Notes: a model not told the origin generated them from the sequence alone. Shown: positions 32,656 to 42,564, counted from the first letter of the stretch. The stretch: 64,000 nt of DNA from Bacteroidota bacterium (GCA_023409975.1 JAEYQO010000039.1:10908-74907); one strand, 5' to 3'. Translations and numbers: made by a program.

Positions 32656-34236
32656 CTATTCCCGCAGGACTAGCCTGCCCGTGTATTGAACGCTCTGGAA
32701 ACGTAGTTTTATCTGATAGATGCCGGGGGTCAGCCGCGACAGATCGATGGTTTCCCGATGTTTCCCGGAAGAATACCATTTATCGGCGAATGGTTGCTGC
32801 TGAAGTCTGCCCGTGAGGTCAAGGATCTCCAGCGTGCCCTGCTCTTCTTTTTCAAGTGCAAAATCCAGATGAACAGTTCCACTGGAAGGATTGGGATAAA
32901 GTTCCAGGCGTCTCGTGGAGGCGACTCCGACAGGTTGTTGGATATTCAGGATAGAACTGCTATCGATCAAAATGTTTTCGTCTCCTGGTTGATACAGCGT
33001 ATAGATGAAATATACAAGCAGCATTTCATCTGTGGTGGCTTCACCCACTGCTACGTTCTGGGGAGGGTTGTTGGGGTTCCAGGTATTGTTCGCCGTATTG
33101 TCGTAGTGTGCAACGCCATACAGTTGCGTGCCTCCAGAGACTTTTTCAATTTTCGGAAACATATAGAAACCTTGCCAGTGGAAGTTCCAGTCGTTTATCC
33201 GGATCAATTTCTGTGTATCCAGTGCGGGAGTAATGCCGAAAACGGACATGCTCCTGCCAATCAGGTGCATATGGGGCGCAACACCGAGGACCGACACATT
33301 CAGGAAAGCAGGAACATCAAACTTTGATACGAAGCTTTTGGTTTGATTGGCAGGAATAAACAGGGGACCATTAACCAGATTCGGTCCGTGATTCAGGGCC
33401 GGGTCGATGTACACGCTTCTCACATTATTATCTGGCGTGAAGAAGAAATGGATCTTCGTGCTGTCGAGCATGCCCATTGTACCGGCAGGGTAATGGACCT
33501 GAATGACGATATCAGCATTTTTGGGAAGCCTTACTCCGAATCCGGCCGGATATTTCAATGGGGCAGTTCCGGGTACCCAGCCGCCCAATAGTATAGCGTC
33601 ATTAGTTCCAACACCCCCGAAACTGGTATAGCCAGGGAGAGGATCTGCCGCGTCCAGCTGAGCGCAGACACCTGTTGTATCAGCATAAACGAGGACGTGG
33701 TGTACAATCCCGCGGTTTCCCGGAATCGCTTCGAAAGCGGCGATATACTTATCAACCGATAGTCCGCTGGGGACGACGAAGCACTGATATACATCACTAC
33801 CCAGTGCTGTTGAACTATAAACAGGAATGGGCGCTACCAGATCTGGGGTTCCGGGCAGGTCGCCCGAGCTGTTGAAGACGGGTAGGGGTGGTGCAAGATT
33901 GGGGTCACCGTGCGGTTTTCCACCGTTAACCCAATCTACGATTTTGTCTATTTCCGACTGTTCCAGCAGACGCTCATGTGCAAGTCTTTTATAGGTGGGG
34001 TCGGGTGGCCAGGGCGGCATTCTCCTGTTCGATACGGAAGCGGCGATAGCAGATCCAAAGGTTACGGCATTCTGATAAGTTACCAGCTCAAAAGGAGCTA
34101 TCCCTCCGGGCCTGTGACAGGAAACACAATTATTGTAAAGGATCGGGGCAACACCGGAACTCCAGTCGGGTGTCTGTGACTGACCGGGAAGTGGAACCAA
34201 AAATCCCAGGATAAAAATGAGTAAGAGTCTGCGCAT
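32656..34236 (-). CDS. Secreted cytochrome c / copper monooxygenase-like protein with T9SS sorting domain
   Basis: 526 aa from the ATG at 34236 (a longer frame to 34302 lacks a signal peptide at its start). Parts in order: signal peptide to about residue 21; heme-binding CVSCH at 37-41 with a later methionine-rich RMPPWPPDP; a DBH/PHM-type copper region with VHHVLVYAD, IQVHYPAG and APHMHLIG as probable Cu ligands; and a C-terminal type A sorting domain (LELYPNPSSGTVHL ... LTPGIYQIKL). It should be exported through T9SS and oxidise some substrate at the cell surface with electrons entering via heme (inference). Substrate unknown. Confidence 0.85.
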   Translation of the reverse strand: MRRLLLIFILGFLVPLPGQSQTPDWSSGVAPILYNNCVSCHRPGGIAPFELVTYQNAVTFGSAIAASVSNRRMPPWPPDPTYKRLAHERLLEQSEIDKIVDWVNGGKPHGDPNLAPPLPVFNSSGDLPGTPDLVAPIPVYSSTALGSDVYQCFVVPSGLSVDKYIAAFEAIPGNRGIVHHVLVYADTTGVCAQLDAADPLPGYTSFGGVGTNDAILLGGWVPGTAPLKYPAGFGVRLPKNADIVIQVHYPAGTMGMLDSTKIHFFFTPDNNVRSVYIDPALNHGPNLVNGPLFIPANQTKSFVSKFDVPAFLNVSVLGVAPHMHLIGRSMSVFGITPALDTQKLIRINDWNFHWQGFYMFPKIEKVSGGTQLYGVAHYDNTANNTWNPNNPPQNVAVGEATTDEMLLVYFIYTLYQPGDENILIDSSSILNIQQPVGVASTRRLELYPNPSSGTVHLDFALEKEEQGTLEILDLTGRLQQQPFADKWYSSGKHRETIDLSRLTPGIYQIKLRFQSVQYTGRLVLRE

Positions 34237-34314
34237 GAAATAGTTTTCGGAAAGGTACAAATTATAGAATATTTTAGGTGAATTATCGTGGCATGATTTC
34301 AAAAGGAACGCTAT

Positions 34315-35028
34315 ATGCTCAAGTCAGTAAAGGTCAGGATACAAAAATTTTTTGCGGCTCTGGGTCTGCTCTCTTTCGAGCTTATTGTGGTCTTACTGCT
34401 ATTCCTGCTTGCGGTTTCCACTTTCGGTTTCTTTGTCAAACAGATTTTTATCGATGATCAGGTGGCGTTTGACCAGAAAGTGTTTGAATGGCTGGCTACA
34501 AGAGTCACGCCCTTCAATACGGAGTTTATGGAGTTCATCACGTTCCTGGGAACCCATACCTTTCTGATTCCTGCAAATCTGGTATTGCTCACCTGGTTTT
34601 TATTGGTGAGGAAACATCGCTGGTATTCCATAAAAGTTGTGGCGATCGCTTTAAGCAGCACAGCACTGATGTTTGTTTTAAAGAATTTCTTTTCCCGTGA
34701 ACGTCCTTTGATACCCTTGCTGGAGCCAGCGCTGGGCTACAGCTTCCCGAGTGGTCATTCCCTGATGAGTTTTTCTTTTTATGGCCTGCTGATCTTTCTC
34801 AGTTATAAGAATTTCAGACACCCCCTGGTAAAGTGGCTGGTCATTACTTCTCTTGTGATATTGATTTTGTTGATCGGTTTTAGCCGGATTTATCTCAGAG
34901 TACATTACTTCAGCGATGTATTGGCAGGTTTTGCTGTAGGTATCGCCTGGCTGATCTTTTCGATCTGGTTGCTCAATAAGATCGAAAGGTATAGTAAAAG
35001 GAATATCGAGCCAGTGCTTGAGGAATAA
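34315..35028 (+). CDS. PAP2-family membrane phosphatase
   Basis: 237 aa. Signature pieces: KNFFSRERPLIP, YSFPSGHSLMSFSFYG and FSRIYLRVHYFSDVLAG, with six hydrophobic helices. Active on lipid phosphates such as undecaprenyl pyrophosphate or phosphatidylglycerophosphate. Unlike the PAP2 gene at 11881 it is not in an operon; it is divergent from the T9SS protein gene and convergent with the protease gene. Start ATG at 34315. Confidence 0.9.
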   Translation: MLKSVKVRIQKFFAALGLLSFELIVVLLLFLLAVSTFGFFVKQIFIDDQVAFDQKVFEWLATRVTPFNTEFMEFITFLGTHTFLIPANLVLLTWFLLVRKHRWYSIKVVAIALSSTALMFVLKNFFSRERPLIPLLEPALGYSFPSGHSLMSFSFYGLLIFLSYKNFRHPLVKWLVITSLVILILLIGFSRIYLRVHYFSDVLAGFAVGIAWLIFSIWLLNKIERYSKRNIEPVLEE

Positions 35029-35058
35029 GGTCAGAACTGAAAAATACACCGTAAACCA

Positions 35059-35095
35059 AAAGGCTGCTTCAGAGCGATCTGAAACAGCCTTTGAT
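35059..35095. terminator. Bidirectional terminator between PAP2 and M16 genes
   Basis: AAAGGCTG...TTCAG-loop-CTGAA...CAGCCTTT nested hairpin with T-rich ends on both strands. Confidence 0.7.
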
Positions 35096-35119
35096 ATCAG
35101 GTGAGCGGGTCTTCTCTAT

Positions 35120-37966
35120 TTAGTACAAAGGATTTCCTTCTTTATCCAGTTCGACCATATCATACCCAAGTTGCTGAAGTTTTGGCCATACCTTGCTCTT
35201 GTCACCCACGAGTACAATATTCACTTTCTGCAGGTCTGGTGTCAGCTTTTGCGCCAGCTTGTTCAGCTCGTCGATAGACAGCTCTTCCAGTAGTTTGTTT
35301 TGTTGTTTCGTAAAGTCGGCCGGCAGGTCGTAGTAAAGTATTCGGCTCAGGAAGCTGGCTTTTTGGAAAGCCGCTTCATATTTACGGGCATCACTTTGCC
35401 CCATTGACTTTTTGGTGAACTCCAACTCTTCGGCGGTAAGCCCCTTTCCACGAAACTCCTCAAGGATATTCATAACATTCACCAGAGCGCTGTCTGTGGC
35501 GTTGCCTTTGATACCTGCACTAAAGCTATAAGTTCCTGTGTACTTGTCACCATCGAAAAAGGCTCTCGCACCGTAAGTCCAGCCGTTCTCTTCACGGAGG
35601 TTCAGGTTCAGTCTGCTATTGAATGCACCACCCAGGGGGTAGTTGAGTACACCCGCTTTGAAGTAATCGCCAAATGCATCGTATTTGAGATCGGTAACAT
35701 ATCCAACCCTAAACTCAGTCTGGGCGGCGTTTGGTACATCTACAAAGTAGATCCTGGTTTTTTCAGTTTTAGGTGCTGCTTTGATTTCAGGTAGCTTTAC
35801 TTCTTTTGCCGGAAGCTGAGCAATAAATCCAAGTTTTGGAAGAATCTCATCTTTTGTTACATCACCAACTACTACCAACTGAGCATCTTTTCTGGAGACA
35901 TAGTTTTTATAGTAGTTCTCCACGTCACTGAGCGTAATATTATTCAGTGTCTTCTCCGTCCCGCTGCGAGGCCACGCCAGCACATTATCTGCACCGAAAA
36001 GGATTTTTGGATATACAATTGATGCAACATAATTGGGTCTGTTCATTGCGTTTCGCAGACTTTCTAAAGTGCGTTTTTTATTTGTTTCGAAAGCCTCACT
36101 CGTGAACTTTGGACGCAGCAGACGTTCTTCCAGAAGTTCAAGGGTTTTGTTCAGGTTTTTCTTCAGGCTTTGTACTACCACTACTGTTGCGTCATCTTCC
36201 GTGTATACACCGATACTGGATCCAAGTTTGTCCAGGGCATTACTGAACTCTTCCGCGGTGTAATTTTCCGTATCCTCGCCCATCATAGTAGCCGTCATAC
36301 TGGCAAGTCCGGCCTTATCTGGCTGGCTGGCTTCTACCATTTTGCCACCTTTGAAAGTGAGCTGCAATGCCACCACCGGAATCTCGTCTGATCTGGTGCC
36401 GATAGCCTTAACAGTGCCCGCAACATCAGCGGTCCAGAACTCAGGAACATTCACCACAGGATTAGGCCCGTTACCAGGCATCTTACTGCGGTCGAAATTG
36501 TCCTTCGCCTTGACATACTTCAGTCCGTCATAACCATAGTCTGGTGCTTTATACCCCTCTTCAGAGATCACATAATTGTCTTCGGCAGCTTTATTATCCT
36601 CGCTATCTTTTGTGAGCACGCTTACAATAACACCGGGACGGGCTTTGATGTATTTATTGTAGGCATTCATCACGTCTTCCTTCGTGACGGAAGTGTACAT
36701 GTTCAGGGTTTTTCCGATGTAATTGGCATTTCCTGTGAATGTTTCATAAGCGGCAAGCATCGATACTTTCCCGGAAACATTCTCCAGTCTTTTTATAAAG
36801 CTTGCCTCCATTCCTGAACGGAATTTTTCAATATCCTCATCTGTTACACCGCGCTTTTCGAATTCGACAAACGCCTGGCGAACTGCCTGTTCCATGTCTG
36901 CCAGTCTTTGACCCGGGTAAGGTGTCACTGAAATGGTGAACTCTCCTGCAAGTTCCGCGCAATAGTTGTAGACGGAAGCATTAACAGCTTTTTGAGTTAT
37001 AACGAGGCTTTGGTAGAGTAATGAATTCTTTCCCTGACCGAGAATCTCTGCAAAGCAATCCAATGCCACTTCCTCTTTGGAATACATGGGTGGAGTAGGG
37101 TAGACCATGCGCAGCATAGGAACCTTTGCATAATTGTCCATCATTGACACATAGCGGTCTTCCTTTAGTTCCGGAAGCGGAAGCTTCATCGGCGCAACCT
37201 CGGGCCCGCGGGGGATACTTTCAAAGTACTTGTCCACCAATTGGACAACGTCTTTCGTTTTAACAGCACCGCCAATAGTGAGCACGGCATTGTTTGGTCC
37301 GTACCAACGCAGGAAGAAGTTCTTCAGATCATCCACGTTCACACGGTCAAGATCTTCCAGGTAGCCAATGGTCAACCAGGAGTAGGGATGACCATAAGGA
37401 TAAAGGTTCTTCACCATTACTTCATTGACAAGTCCGTAGGGTACATTATCATAACGCTGACCGCGTTCGTTCTTCACTGTAGAACGCTGAATTTCGAATT
37501 TCTTCTGAGTGACTGCATCCAGCAAAAAGCCCATACGGTCAGCTTCAAGCCAAAGCATTTTTTCCAACTGGTTACTGGGAACGGTCTCAAAATAGTTCGT
37601 TCTGTCCCGGTTGGTGGTACCATTCAAAGTTCCACCAGCTTCTGTGATGATCTTAAAATGTGCTTCGTCCGCAACATTATCGGACCCCTGGAACATCATA
37701 TGTTCAAAAAAGTGTGCAAATCCGGATTTTCCGATCTCCTCTCGCGCGGAGCCTACATGATACGTCACATCTACGTGGACGATCGGATCTGAGTGGTCTT
37801 CATGGACGATCAGGGTAAGTCCGTTTGGAAAGACATACTTCTCATAGGGAATGACTACCTCATTTCCTTTCCGGGTAACCTTTTCCACCAGCTTTGCCTG
37901 TGCAAAAGCAGTCAATGGTGTAGCGACTGTAACCAGTGCGACCAGGCTTAATAAAATCCTCTTCAT
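35120..37966 (-). CDS. M16 family zinc metallopeptidase, two-domain, secreted
   Basis: 948 aa with signal peptide (cleavage after AFAQ, about residue 23). The N-terminal M16 unit carries the inverted zinc motif HFFEH at 85-89, preceded by HVGSAREEIGKSG and followed by TNRDRTNYFETVP. The C-terminal unit is a second M16 half (from about residue 520) lacking HxxEH, as in pitrilysin-type clamshell proteases. Acts on peptides in the periplasm. Length is standard for bacterial tandem M16 proteins. Monocistronic. Confidence 0.93.
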   Translation of the reverse strand: MKRILLSLVALVTVATPLTAFAQAKLVEKVTRKGNEVVIPYEKYVFPNGLTLIVHEDHSDPIVHVDVTYHVGSAREEIGKSGFAHFFEHMMFQGSDNVADEAHFKIITEAGGTLNGTTNRDRTNYFETVPSNQLEKMLWLEADRMGFLLDAVTQKKFEIQRSTVKNERGQRYDNVPYGLVNEVMVKNLYPYGHPYSWLTIGYLEDLDRVNVDDLKNFFLRWYGPNNAVLTIGGAVKTKDVVQLVDKYFESIPRGPEVAPMKLPLPELKEDRYVSMMDNYAKVPMLRMVYPTPPMYSKEEVALDCFAEILGQGKNSLLYQSLVITQKAVNASVYNYCAELAGEFTISVTPYPGQRLADMEQAVRQAFVEFEKRGVTDEDIEKFRSGMEASFIKRLENVSGKVSMLAAYETFTGNANYIGKTLNMYTSVTKEDVMNAYNKYIKARPGVIVSVLTKDSEDNKAAEDNYVISEEGYKAPDYGYDGLKYVKAKDNFDRSKMPGNGPNPVVNVPEFWTADVAGTVKAIGTRSDEIPVVALQLTFKGGKMVEASQPDKAGLASMTATMMGEDTENYTAEEFSNALDKLGSSIGVYTEDDATVVVVQSLKKNLNKTLELLEERLLRPKFTSEAFETNKKRTLESLRNAMNRPNYVASIVYPKILFGADNVLAWPRSGTEKTLNNITLSDVENYYKNYVSRKDAQLVVVGDVTKDEILPKLGFIAQLPAKEVKLPEIKAAPKTEKTRIYFVDVPNAAQTEFRVGYVTDLKYDAFGDYFKAGVLNYPLGGAFNSRLNLNLREENGWTYGARAFFDGDKYTGTYSFSAGIKGNATDSALVNVMNILEEFRGKGLTAEELEFTKKSMGQSDARKYEAAFQKASFLSRILYYDLPADFTKQQNKLLEELSIDELNKLAQKLTPDLQKVNIVLVGDKSKVWPKLQQLGYDMVELDKEGNPLY

Positions 37967-38078
37967 TTATATGTATTGTTTAATATACCAACTCCTGTAA
38001 AAATAAGGCATTAAGCGTTGGCCTCAGGGGGAATTTTCCGGGGGATTTTGAAACTGTGTGTGATAAATGAGGGCTATA

Positions 38079-39203
38079 TTATTCTTTGTCAGTCTGCCTT
38101 GGTGGAGATGTCCTTTTTCTTCTTCCGATCCAAAGCCTTGTCATCGGATTGGCCTTTGGCTGTTCGTCACCCAGAATTAGTCCCCAGTGTTTAAAGCTGT
38201 CTGAGTGATCAAAGGTAATCTTGAGGATCGCCATAACAGGTAGTGAGAGAAACATACCTGCAACTCCGGCCAGGGCACCTCCTATGATCACACCGATAAT
38301 ACTGGCGAGGGCGTTAAGACGAACCTTGGAACCGACGATCCGTGGCATCAGGATATTGTTATCCAGGAACTGAACCACAGCGATGGAGGCCAGTACAGTG
38401 ATGACTGGTGTCAGGTCCTGAGAGGATGTAATCGTCAGCAGCACCCCGATAATATTACCGATTAAAGCTCCCACATAGGGGATCAGGTTCAGGAAGGCGA
38501 ATACGAGCCCGATCAGTAAGGCATGCTTAATTCCAAGGATCATAAGGAGGCCCCCCAGCAAGACAGTGATATAGGTGATCTGAATAAGCAGGCCGACGAG
38601 ATAACTTTTGATGATGGTTTCTACCTGAAGCAGGGTCTTGTTTACAGTGTCATATTTCCCTGGGCTGAACCAGGTAAATACAAACTTGATTAAAAGATTC
38701 TTATAATAGAGGATCAGGAAGGCGTAGATAGGAAGCAACCCAATAAAGACGAACACACCAGTCACCGTTAATGCTGCACCGCTGAGGTAGTTGGTGGCAT
38801 TACCGAGCATGCTGTTACTTTGTGCCCTTAACCATTCGAGCTGTTGCTGGGTAGTGAAATTGGTCTTTTCATTAATCCAGCCACTTATGCTTCTGAAATG
38901 AGCATTGAGGTTTTCCTGAATGGTAGGGATATCTGCCAGTAGTCTTGCGATCTGCATCCAGAAGAACCATCCTACGAATACCAGCAACACCAGAGCTGTT
39001 AACAGAGAAAGCGCGATGGCCAGAACCTCAGGGAACCGAATCCGTTTGAGAAACCGGTAGATCGGCAGGAGCATAATCGCCAGGAAGAAAGCCATGAGGA
39101 ATGGTGTGATAACCTCGCTGGCCTTTGCGAAGATATAGCCAATGCCCAGTAGTCCCAGCAGTTCTATGGATCTTCTGACCGTAACCGGTAAGTCCTTCAT
39201 CAT
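38079..39203 (-). CDS. AI-2E family transporter (PerM/YdiK-like)
   Basis: 374 aa with seven to eight hydrophobic spans and a soluble insert near residues 100-145. The segment GVLLTITSSQDLTPVITVLA then VQFLDNNILMPRIVGSKV is the conserved core of the AI-2E transporter family. Family members include the putative autoinducer-2 exporter TqsA and sodium/proton antiporters; the true role here is uncertain. Downstream partner of the AIM24 gene on the same strand (45-bp gap), so possibly cotranscribed. Two ATGs at its start. Confidence 0.9.
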   Translation of the reverse strand: MMKDLPVTVRRSIELLGLLGIGYIFAKASEVITPFLMAFFLAIMLLPIYRFLKRIRFPEVLAIALSLLTALVLLVFVGWFFWMQIARLLADIPTIQENLNAHFRSISGWINEKTNFTTQQQLEWLRAQSNSMLGNATNYLSGAALTVTGVFVFIGLLPIYAFLILYYKNLLIKFVFTWFSPGKYDTVNKTLLQVETIIKSYLVGLLIQITYITVLLGGLLMILGIKHALLIGLVFAFLNLIPYVGALIGNIIGVLLTITSSQDLTPVITVLASIAVVQFLDNNILMPRIVGSKVRLNALASIIGVIIGGALAGVAGMFLSLPVMAILKITFDHSDSFKHWGLILGDEQPKANPMTRLWIGRRKRTSPPRQTDKE

Positions 39204-39248
39204 TGATAATTATTTTGAGGGATATCTGAAAGGCAGCCCATGATCGGG

Positions 39249-40043
39249 TTACCTCCAGCCATCTCCATCGAGCATATTTCCAAGCCCACCCAACACGCTA
39301 CCTTCCTCTTTGCGTTTCACTGTACCATAGGCAAGAATCCTGCCGGCCAGTCTGCTGATGGGCAGGGTCTGTATCCAGACAGTTCCGGGGCCTCTGAGTG
39401 TGGCAAAAAAGACACCCTCGCCGCCAAAAAGCGTGTTCTTGATACCGCCGACAAACTGTATATCGTAATTGATCTGAGAGGTGAAGGCCACGATACAACC
39501 TGTATCGACTTTGATCAACTCACCAGGCTGCAGTACGCGCTCAGTAACGTGGCCGCCAGCATGGACGAAGGCCAGGCCATCACCTTCCAGTTTTTCCATA
39601 ATGAACCCTTCACCACCAAATAAACCGGTACCTAGTTTTCTCTGAAACTCGATACCCACTGAAACACCTTTAGCAGCACAGAGGAACGCGTCTTTCTGAC
39701 AAATGACCCTGCCTCCGAGTCGAAGAAGGTCAAGAGGAATAATCTTACCGGGATAAGGTGAGGCAAACGAAACCCTTTTTTTTCCATGAGAGAGATTGGT
39801 ATAGGCGGTCATAAATAGACTCTCGCCCACCAATAATCTTTTGCCTGCCGAGAATAATTTTCCGAGAATTCCTGTGTGCTGCTGGCTGCCGTCACCGAAA
39901 ATGGTTTCCATTTGTACACCATCGTCCATCATCATAAAAGATCCGGATTCAGCAATTGCTGTTTCCTGTGGGTCCAGCTCCACTTCTACATATTGCATTT
40001 CTTCTCCGTAAATCCTGTAGTCAATCTCGTGGTTTGTGCGCAT
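39249..40043 (-). CDS. AIM24/TIGR00266 family protein
   Basis: 264 aa, all-beta protein of the TIGR00266 family (mitochondrial AIM24-like fold). Diagnostic blocks: ESGSFMMMDDGVQMET, LFGGEGFIMEKLEGDG, LKVDTGCIVAFT (as LIKVDTGCIVAF) and GGIKNTLFGGEGVFFATLRG. Function unknown; homologues form beta-barrel trimers and some bind lipids or zinc (inferred from relatives). Has its own promoter TATATTTG 19 bp upstream and precedes the AI-2E gene. Confidence 0.9.
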   Translation of the reverse strand: MRTNHEIDYRIYGEEMQYVEVELDPQETAIAESGSFMMMDDGVQMETIFGDGSQQHTGILGKLFSAGKRLLVGESLFMTAYTNLSHGKKRVSFASPYPGKIIPLDLLRLGGRVICQKDAFLCAAKGVSVGIEFQRKLGTGLFGGEGFIMEKLEGDGLAFVHAGGHVTERVLQPGELIKVDTGCIVAFTSQINYDIQFVGGIKNTLFGGEGVFFATLRGPGTVWIQTLPISRLAGRILAYGTVKRKEEGSVLGGLGNMLDGDGWR

Positions 40044-40061
40044 GTCTCAGATAATTTGTAT

Positions 40062-40069
40062 CAAATATA
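40062..40069 (-). promoter_or_regulatory. -7 promoter element for AIM24 gene (TATATTTG)
   Basis: Perfect consensus, minus strand, 18 bp before the start codon. Confidence 0.65.
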
Positions 40070-40113
40070 GCGGGTCTTTAAGAATGACAGGAACAGTCTC
40101 CAAACATAATGGG

Positions 40114-40149
40114 CTAAAAACAATAAAGGCTGCTCATTCGGAGCAGCCT
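40114..40149 (-). terminator. Terminator after recA
   Basis: AGGCTGCTC-CGAAT-GAGCAGCCT on the minus strand followed by TTATTGTTTTT. Confidence 0.85.
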
Positions 40150-40172
40150 GAATCGTACTTGCTAAGTTTCTT

Positions 40173-41168
40173 CTATTCAACGGGTTGTAAGGAGGCTCTG
40201 ATCCGGCCTTCGATTTCCTCCATCATTTCAGGATTATCCCAAAGGAACTGTTTAACCGCATCTCTGCCCTGACCGATCTTACTATCACCATAGCTGAACC
40301 AGCTTCCGCTTTTGCCCAGGATTCCAAGTTCGACACCCATGTCGATAATCTCTCCTATTTTGCTGATGCCTTCGCCAAAGATGATATCAAACTCTACCTG
40401 ACGGAACGGTGGTGCCACCTTGTTTTTTACAACTTTCACCCGGGTTCTGTTACCGCTGGCTACATCACCGTCTTTGATCTGACTGATACGTCGGATATCC
40501 AATCTGACTGATGCATAGAATTTAAGTGCATTACCACCAGTTGTCGTTTCAGGATTACCGAACATGACGCCGATTTTTTCACGGAGCTGGTTGATGAAGA
40601 TACAGATGGTATTGGTTCGGTTGATGGTTGCTGTCAGCTTCCTTAATGCCTGTGACATCAATCTTGCCTGAAGTCCCATTTTACTATCACCCATCTCACC
40701 TTCCAACTCCCCTTTTGGTACCAGTGCTGCAACAGAGTCAATTACGACGACATCGACCGCTCCGGAAGAAATGATCCTGTCGGCGATCTCCAGAGCCTGC
40801 TCGCCATAGTCTGGCTGTGAAATGATCAGATTGTCCACATCAACACCCAGCTTCCGGGCGTAGGATGCATCAAAGGCATGCTCCGCATCAATGATGGCAC
40901 AGATGCCGCCTTTTTTCTGAGCTTCTGCAATTGTATGAATCGCTATCGTAGTCTTACCTGAAGACTCTGGTCCATATATTTCAATAACCCGACCTCTTGG
41001 GAAGCCGCCAACACCCAAAGCAACATCAAGTCCCAAAGATCCAGTGCTTACCGTGTCTATCCGCTCTTTCTGCTTGTCACCCAGCATCATTACTGAGCCC
41101 TTTCCGTAATCCTTTTCAATTCTGTCCAGCGTTACTTTGAGCGCTTTGAGTTTTTCTTCGACTGCCAT
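40173..41168 (-). CDS. recA: Recombinase RecA
   Basis: 331 aa. Catalyses homologous pairing and strand exchange, and supports SOS-type autocleavage. Walker [10 protein letters not shown], Walker [12 protein letters not shown], and the L2/MAW region [20 protein letters not shown] are all intact; the C-terminal acidic tail is short. Leader of about 30 nt after a perfect -7 box. No recX or LexA neighbour; I see no obvious LexA box, and many Bacteroidota lack a classical SOS operator. Located directly after the rpsL-rpsG pair on the same strand, with a terminator between. Confidence 0.97.
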   Translation of the reverse strand: MAVEEKLKALKVTLDRIEKDYGKGSVMMLGDKQKERIDTVSTGSLGLDVALGVGGFPRGRVIEIYGPESSGKTTIAIHTIAEAQKKGGICAIIDAEHAFDASYARKLGVDVDNLIISQPDYGEQALEIADRIISSGAVDVVVIDSVAALVPKGELEGEMGDSKMGLQARLMSQALRKLTATINRTNTICIFINQLREKIGVMFGNPETTTGGNALKFYASVRLDIRRISQIKDGDVASGNRTRVKVVKNKVAPPFRQVEFDIIFGEGISKIGEIIDMGVELGILGKSGSWFSYGDSKIGQGRDAVKQFLWDNPEMMEEIEGRIRASLQPVE

Positions 41169-41201
41169 TATTAAGAAGTTTTAAATACAGTTTATTTCAA
41201 T

Positions 41202-41209
41202 CAAATTTA
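41202..41209 (-). promoter_or_regulatory. -7 promoter element for recA (TAAATTTG)
   Basis: Perfect consensus on the minus strand, 33 bp upstream of the recA start. The remainder of the gap up to the rpsG terminator shows nothing else. Confidence 0.65.
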
Positions 41210-41396
41210 CACCTGTCGTGGTTTTCAGCTCTGGAGTTCTTATCCACAGTATGAGGGCAAAACTATATGAGCAACAGCGAATACCACTATTAATAACAAA
41301 CTATTGTCATTGACAGGAACAAAATTATGGAAAGGTTTGGTATTTCCAAGAACCTAGTCAGATTTAATTGATTAGTTTCGGAAGGTATAGTGTAAA

Positions 41397-41426
41397 CGAA
41401 AAAACCGCTGTGAGAACAGCGGCTTT
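41397..41426 (-). terminator. Terminator after rpsG
   Basis: Minus strand GCCGCTGTTCTCACAGCGGTTTTTT. It closes the rpsL-rpsG unit before recA. Confidence 0.85.
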
Positions 41427-41448
41427 TCTATTATTAGTTGAGCTATGA

Positions 41449-41916
41449 TCAGATTCTGAAGTGAGAGAAGGCCTTATTGGCTTCTGCCATACGGTGCGTA
41501 TCTTCTTTCTTCTTATAAGCACCACCTTCACCTTTCGCAGCAGCTACAATTTCATTGGCAAGTTTATCAGCAATTGTTTTGCCATTGCGCTCGCGGCTGT
41601 AACGGATCAACCATTTCATGCTAAGTGAAATCTTCCTGTCAGGACGAACCTCAGTTGGAATCTGGAAAGTAGCACCACCAATTCTGCGGCTACGAACTTC
41701 CACAGAAGGTGTAACGTTGGCGAGTGCGCGCTTCCAAACCTCATAACCATCTTCACTGGTCATTTGGCCCACTTTATCAAGTGCGTTGTAGAACGCTGTA
41801 AGTACCACGCTTTTGTTACCTCCCCACATCAGGCAGTTCACAAAACGGGTAACCATTTTATCGTTGAATTTTGGATCTGGTGCTAAAGGTAACTTCTTAG
41901 CTTGTGCCTTCCTCAT
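41449..41916 (-). CDS. rpsG: 30S ribosomal protein S7
   Basis: 155 aa, full length for bacterial S7 (RRKAQ-type start, [31 protein letters not shown] end). Binds the 3' major domain of 16S rRNA. Start codon 35 bp after the rpsL stop. In most Bacteroidota the str operon continues with fusA; here a terminator and recA follow instead, so the operon is split at this point. Confidence 0.97.
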   Translation of the reverse strand: MRKAQAKKLPLAPDPKFNDKMVTRFVNCLMWGGNKSVVLTAFYNALDKVGQMTSEDGYEVWKRALANVTPSVEVRSRRIGGATFQIPTEVRPDRKISLSMKWLIRYSRERNGKTIADKLANEIVAAAKGEGGAYKKKEDTHRMAEANKAFSHFRI

Positions 41917-41951
41917 CGTTAATGATTGGCTTTATAATTACTTATTAAAAC

Positions 41952-42332
41952 TTATTTTTTTGCTTTTTCTCTCTTGGTACCGTATTTAGAGCGGCTCTGT
42001 TTACGGTCTTTCACACCGGCTGTATCTAACGCACCACGTACGATATGATAACGAACACCAGGAAGATCCTTAACACGACCACCGCGAATCAATACGATAG
42101 AGTGTTCCTGAAGGTTATGGCCCTCACCAGGAATATATGCGATCACCTCAACTTTGTTGGTAAGGCGAACCTTAGCAACTTTACGAAGTGCTGAGTTTGG
42201 TTTCTTAGGAGTAGTAGTATAGACGCGGGTACAAACACCACGACGCTGCGGACAAGCATCCAGTGCACGAGACTTAGACTTGGCGCGGATTTGCTGACGA
42301 CCTTTACGAACTAATTGCTGAATAGTAGGCAT
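41952..42332 (-). CDS. rpsL: 30S ribosomal protein S12
   Basis: 126 aa. Decoding-site protein; conserved [12 protein letters not shown] start, the [17 protein letters not shown] loop with the lysine (K in KKPNS) where streptomycin-resistance changes occur, and the [12 protein letters not shown] segment. No resistance substitution is apparent: the KKPNS lysine and the later [12 protein letters not shown] lysine are present. First gene of a two-gene operon with rpsG behind a consensus promoter. Confidence 0.97.
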   Translation of the reverse strand: MPTIQQLVRKGRQQIRAKSKSRALDACPQRRGVCTRVYTTTPKKPNSALRKVAKVRLTNKVEVIAYIPGEGHNLQEHSIVLIRGGRVKDLPGVRYHIVRGALDTAGVKDRKQSRSKYGTKREKAKK

Positions 42333-42364
42333 TGCTTACCGTTGTGTAAATAATTTTTGGACTG

Positions 42365-42394
42365 CAAAGGTAAGGCTTCTTTCTAGAATACCAA
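42365..42394 (-). promoter_or_regulatory. Promoter of rpsL-rpsG (TTG-19-TACCTTTG)
   Basis: Minus strand: -33 TTG at 42394-42392, 19-bp spacer, -7 TACCTTTG at 42372-42365. The leader is about 28 nt. Confidence 0.75.
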
Positions 42395-42512
42395 CAAAAA
42401 TTTCAAGTAAATATTTGGATGGGCTGATGGCATACGATATCGGGGCAGCGGGTGCCTCAAGGTTCGCATGGTGATCCGTCACATGGCGACCTGTCTCATT
42501 ATCAACTTTATC

Positions 42513-42543
42513 TTGTCAAATCTGGTTCTATGCCATATGTTTG
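42513..42543 (+). promoter_or_regulatory. Promoter of GNAT gene (TTG-20-TATGTTTG)
   Basis: TTG 42513-42515, 20-bp spacer, -7 box 42536-42543. The box covers the TTG at 42541, which otherwise looks like an alternative start. Confidence 0.7.
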
Positions 42544-42564
42544 TCATTCTGTATTTCAATCCCC

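Noticed and set aside
37241..37792. 183-codon frame opposite the M16 protease gene
   Set aside because: Antisense to a highly conserved protease domain, no promoter, no recognisable protein.
41240..41248. Perfect DnaA-box-like TTATCCACA upstream of recA
   Set aside because: A second perfect copy falls inside the pepT coding region (55780-55788) and there is no cluster, AT-rich unwinding element or dnaA/dnaN gene, so a replication origin is not supported.
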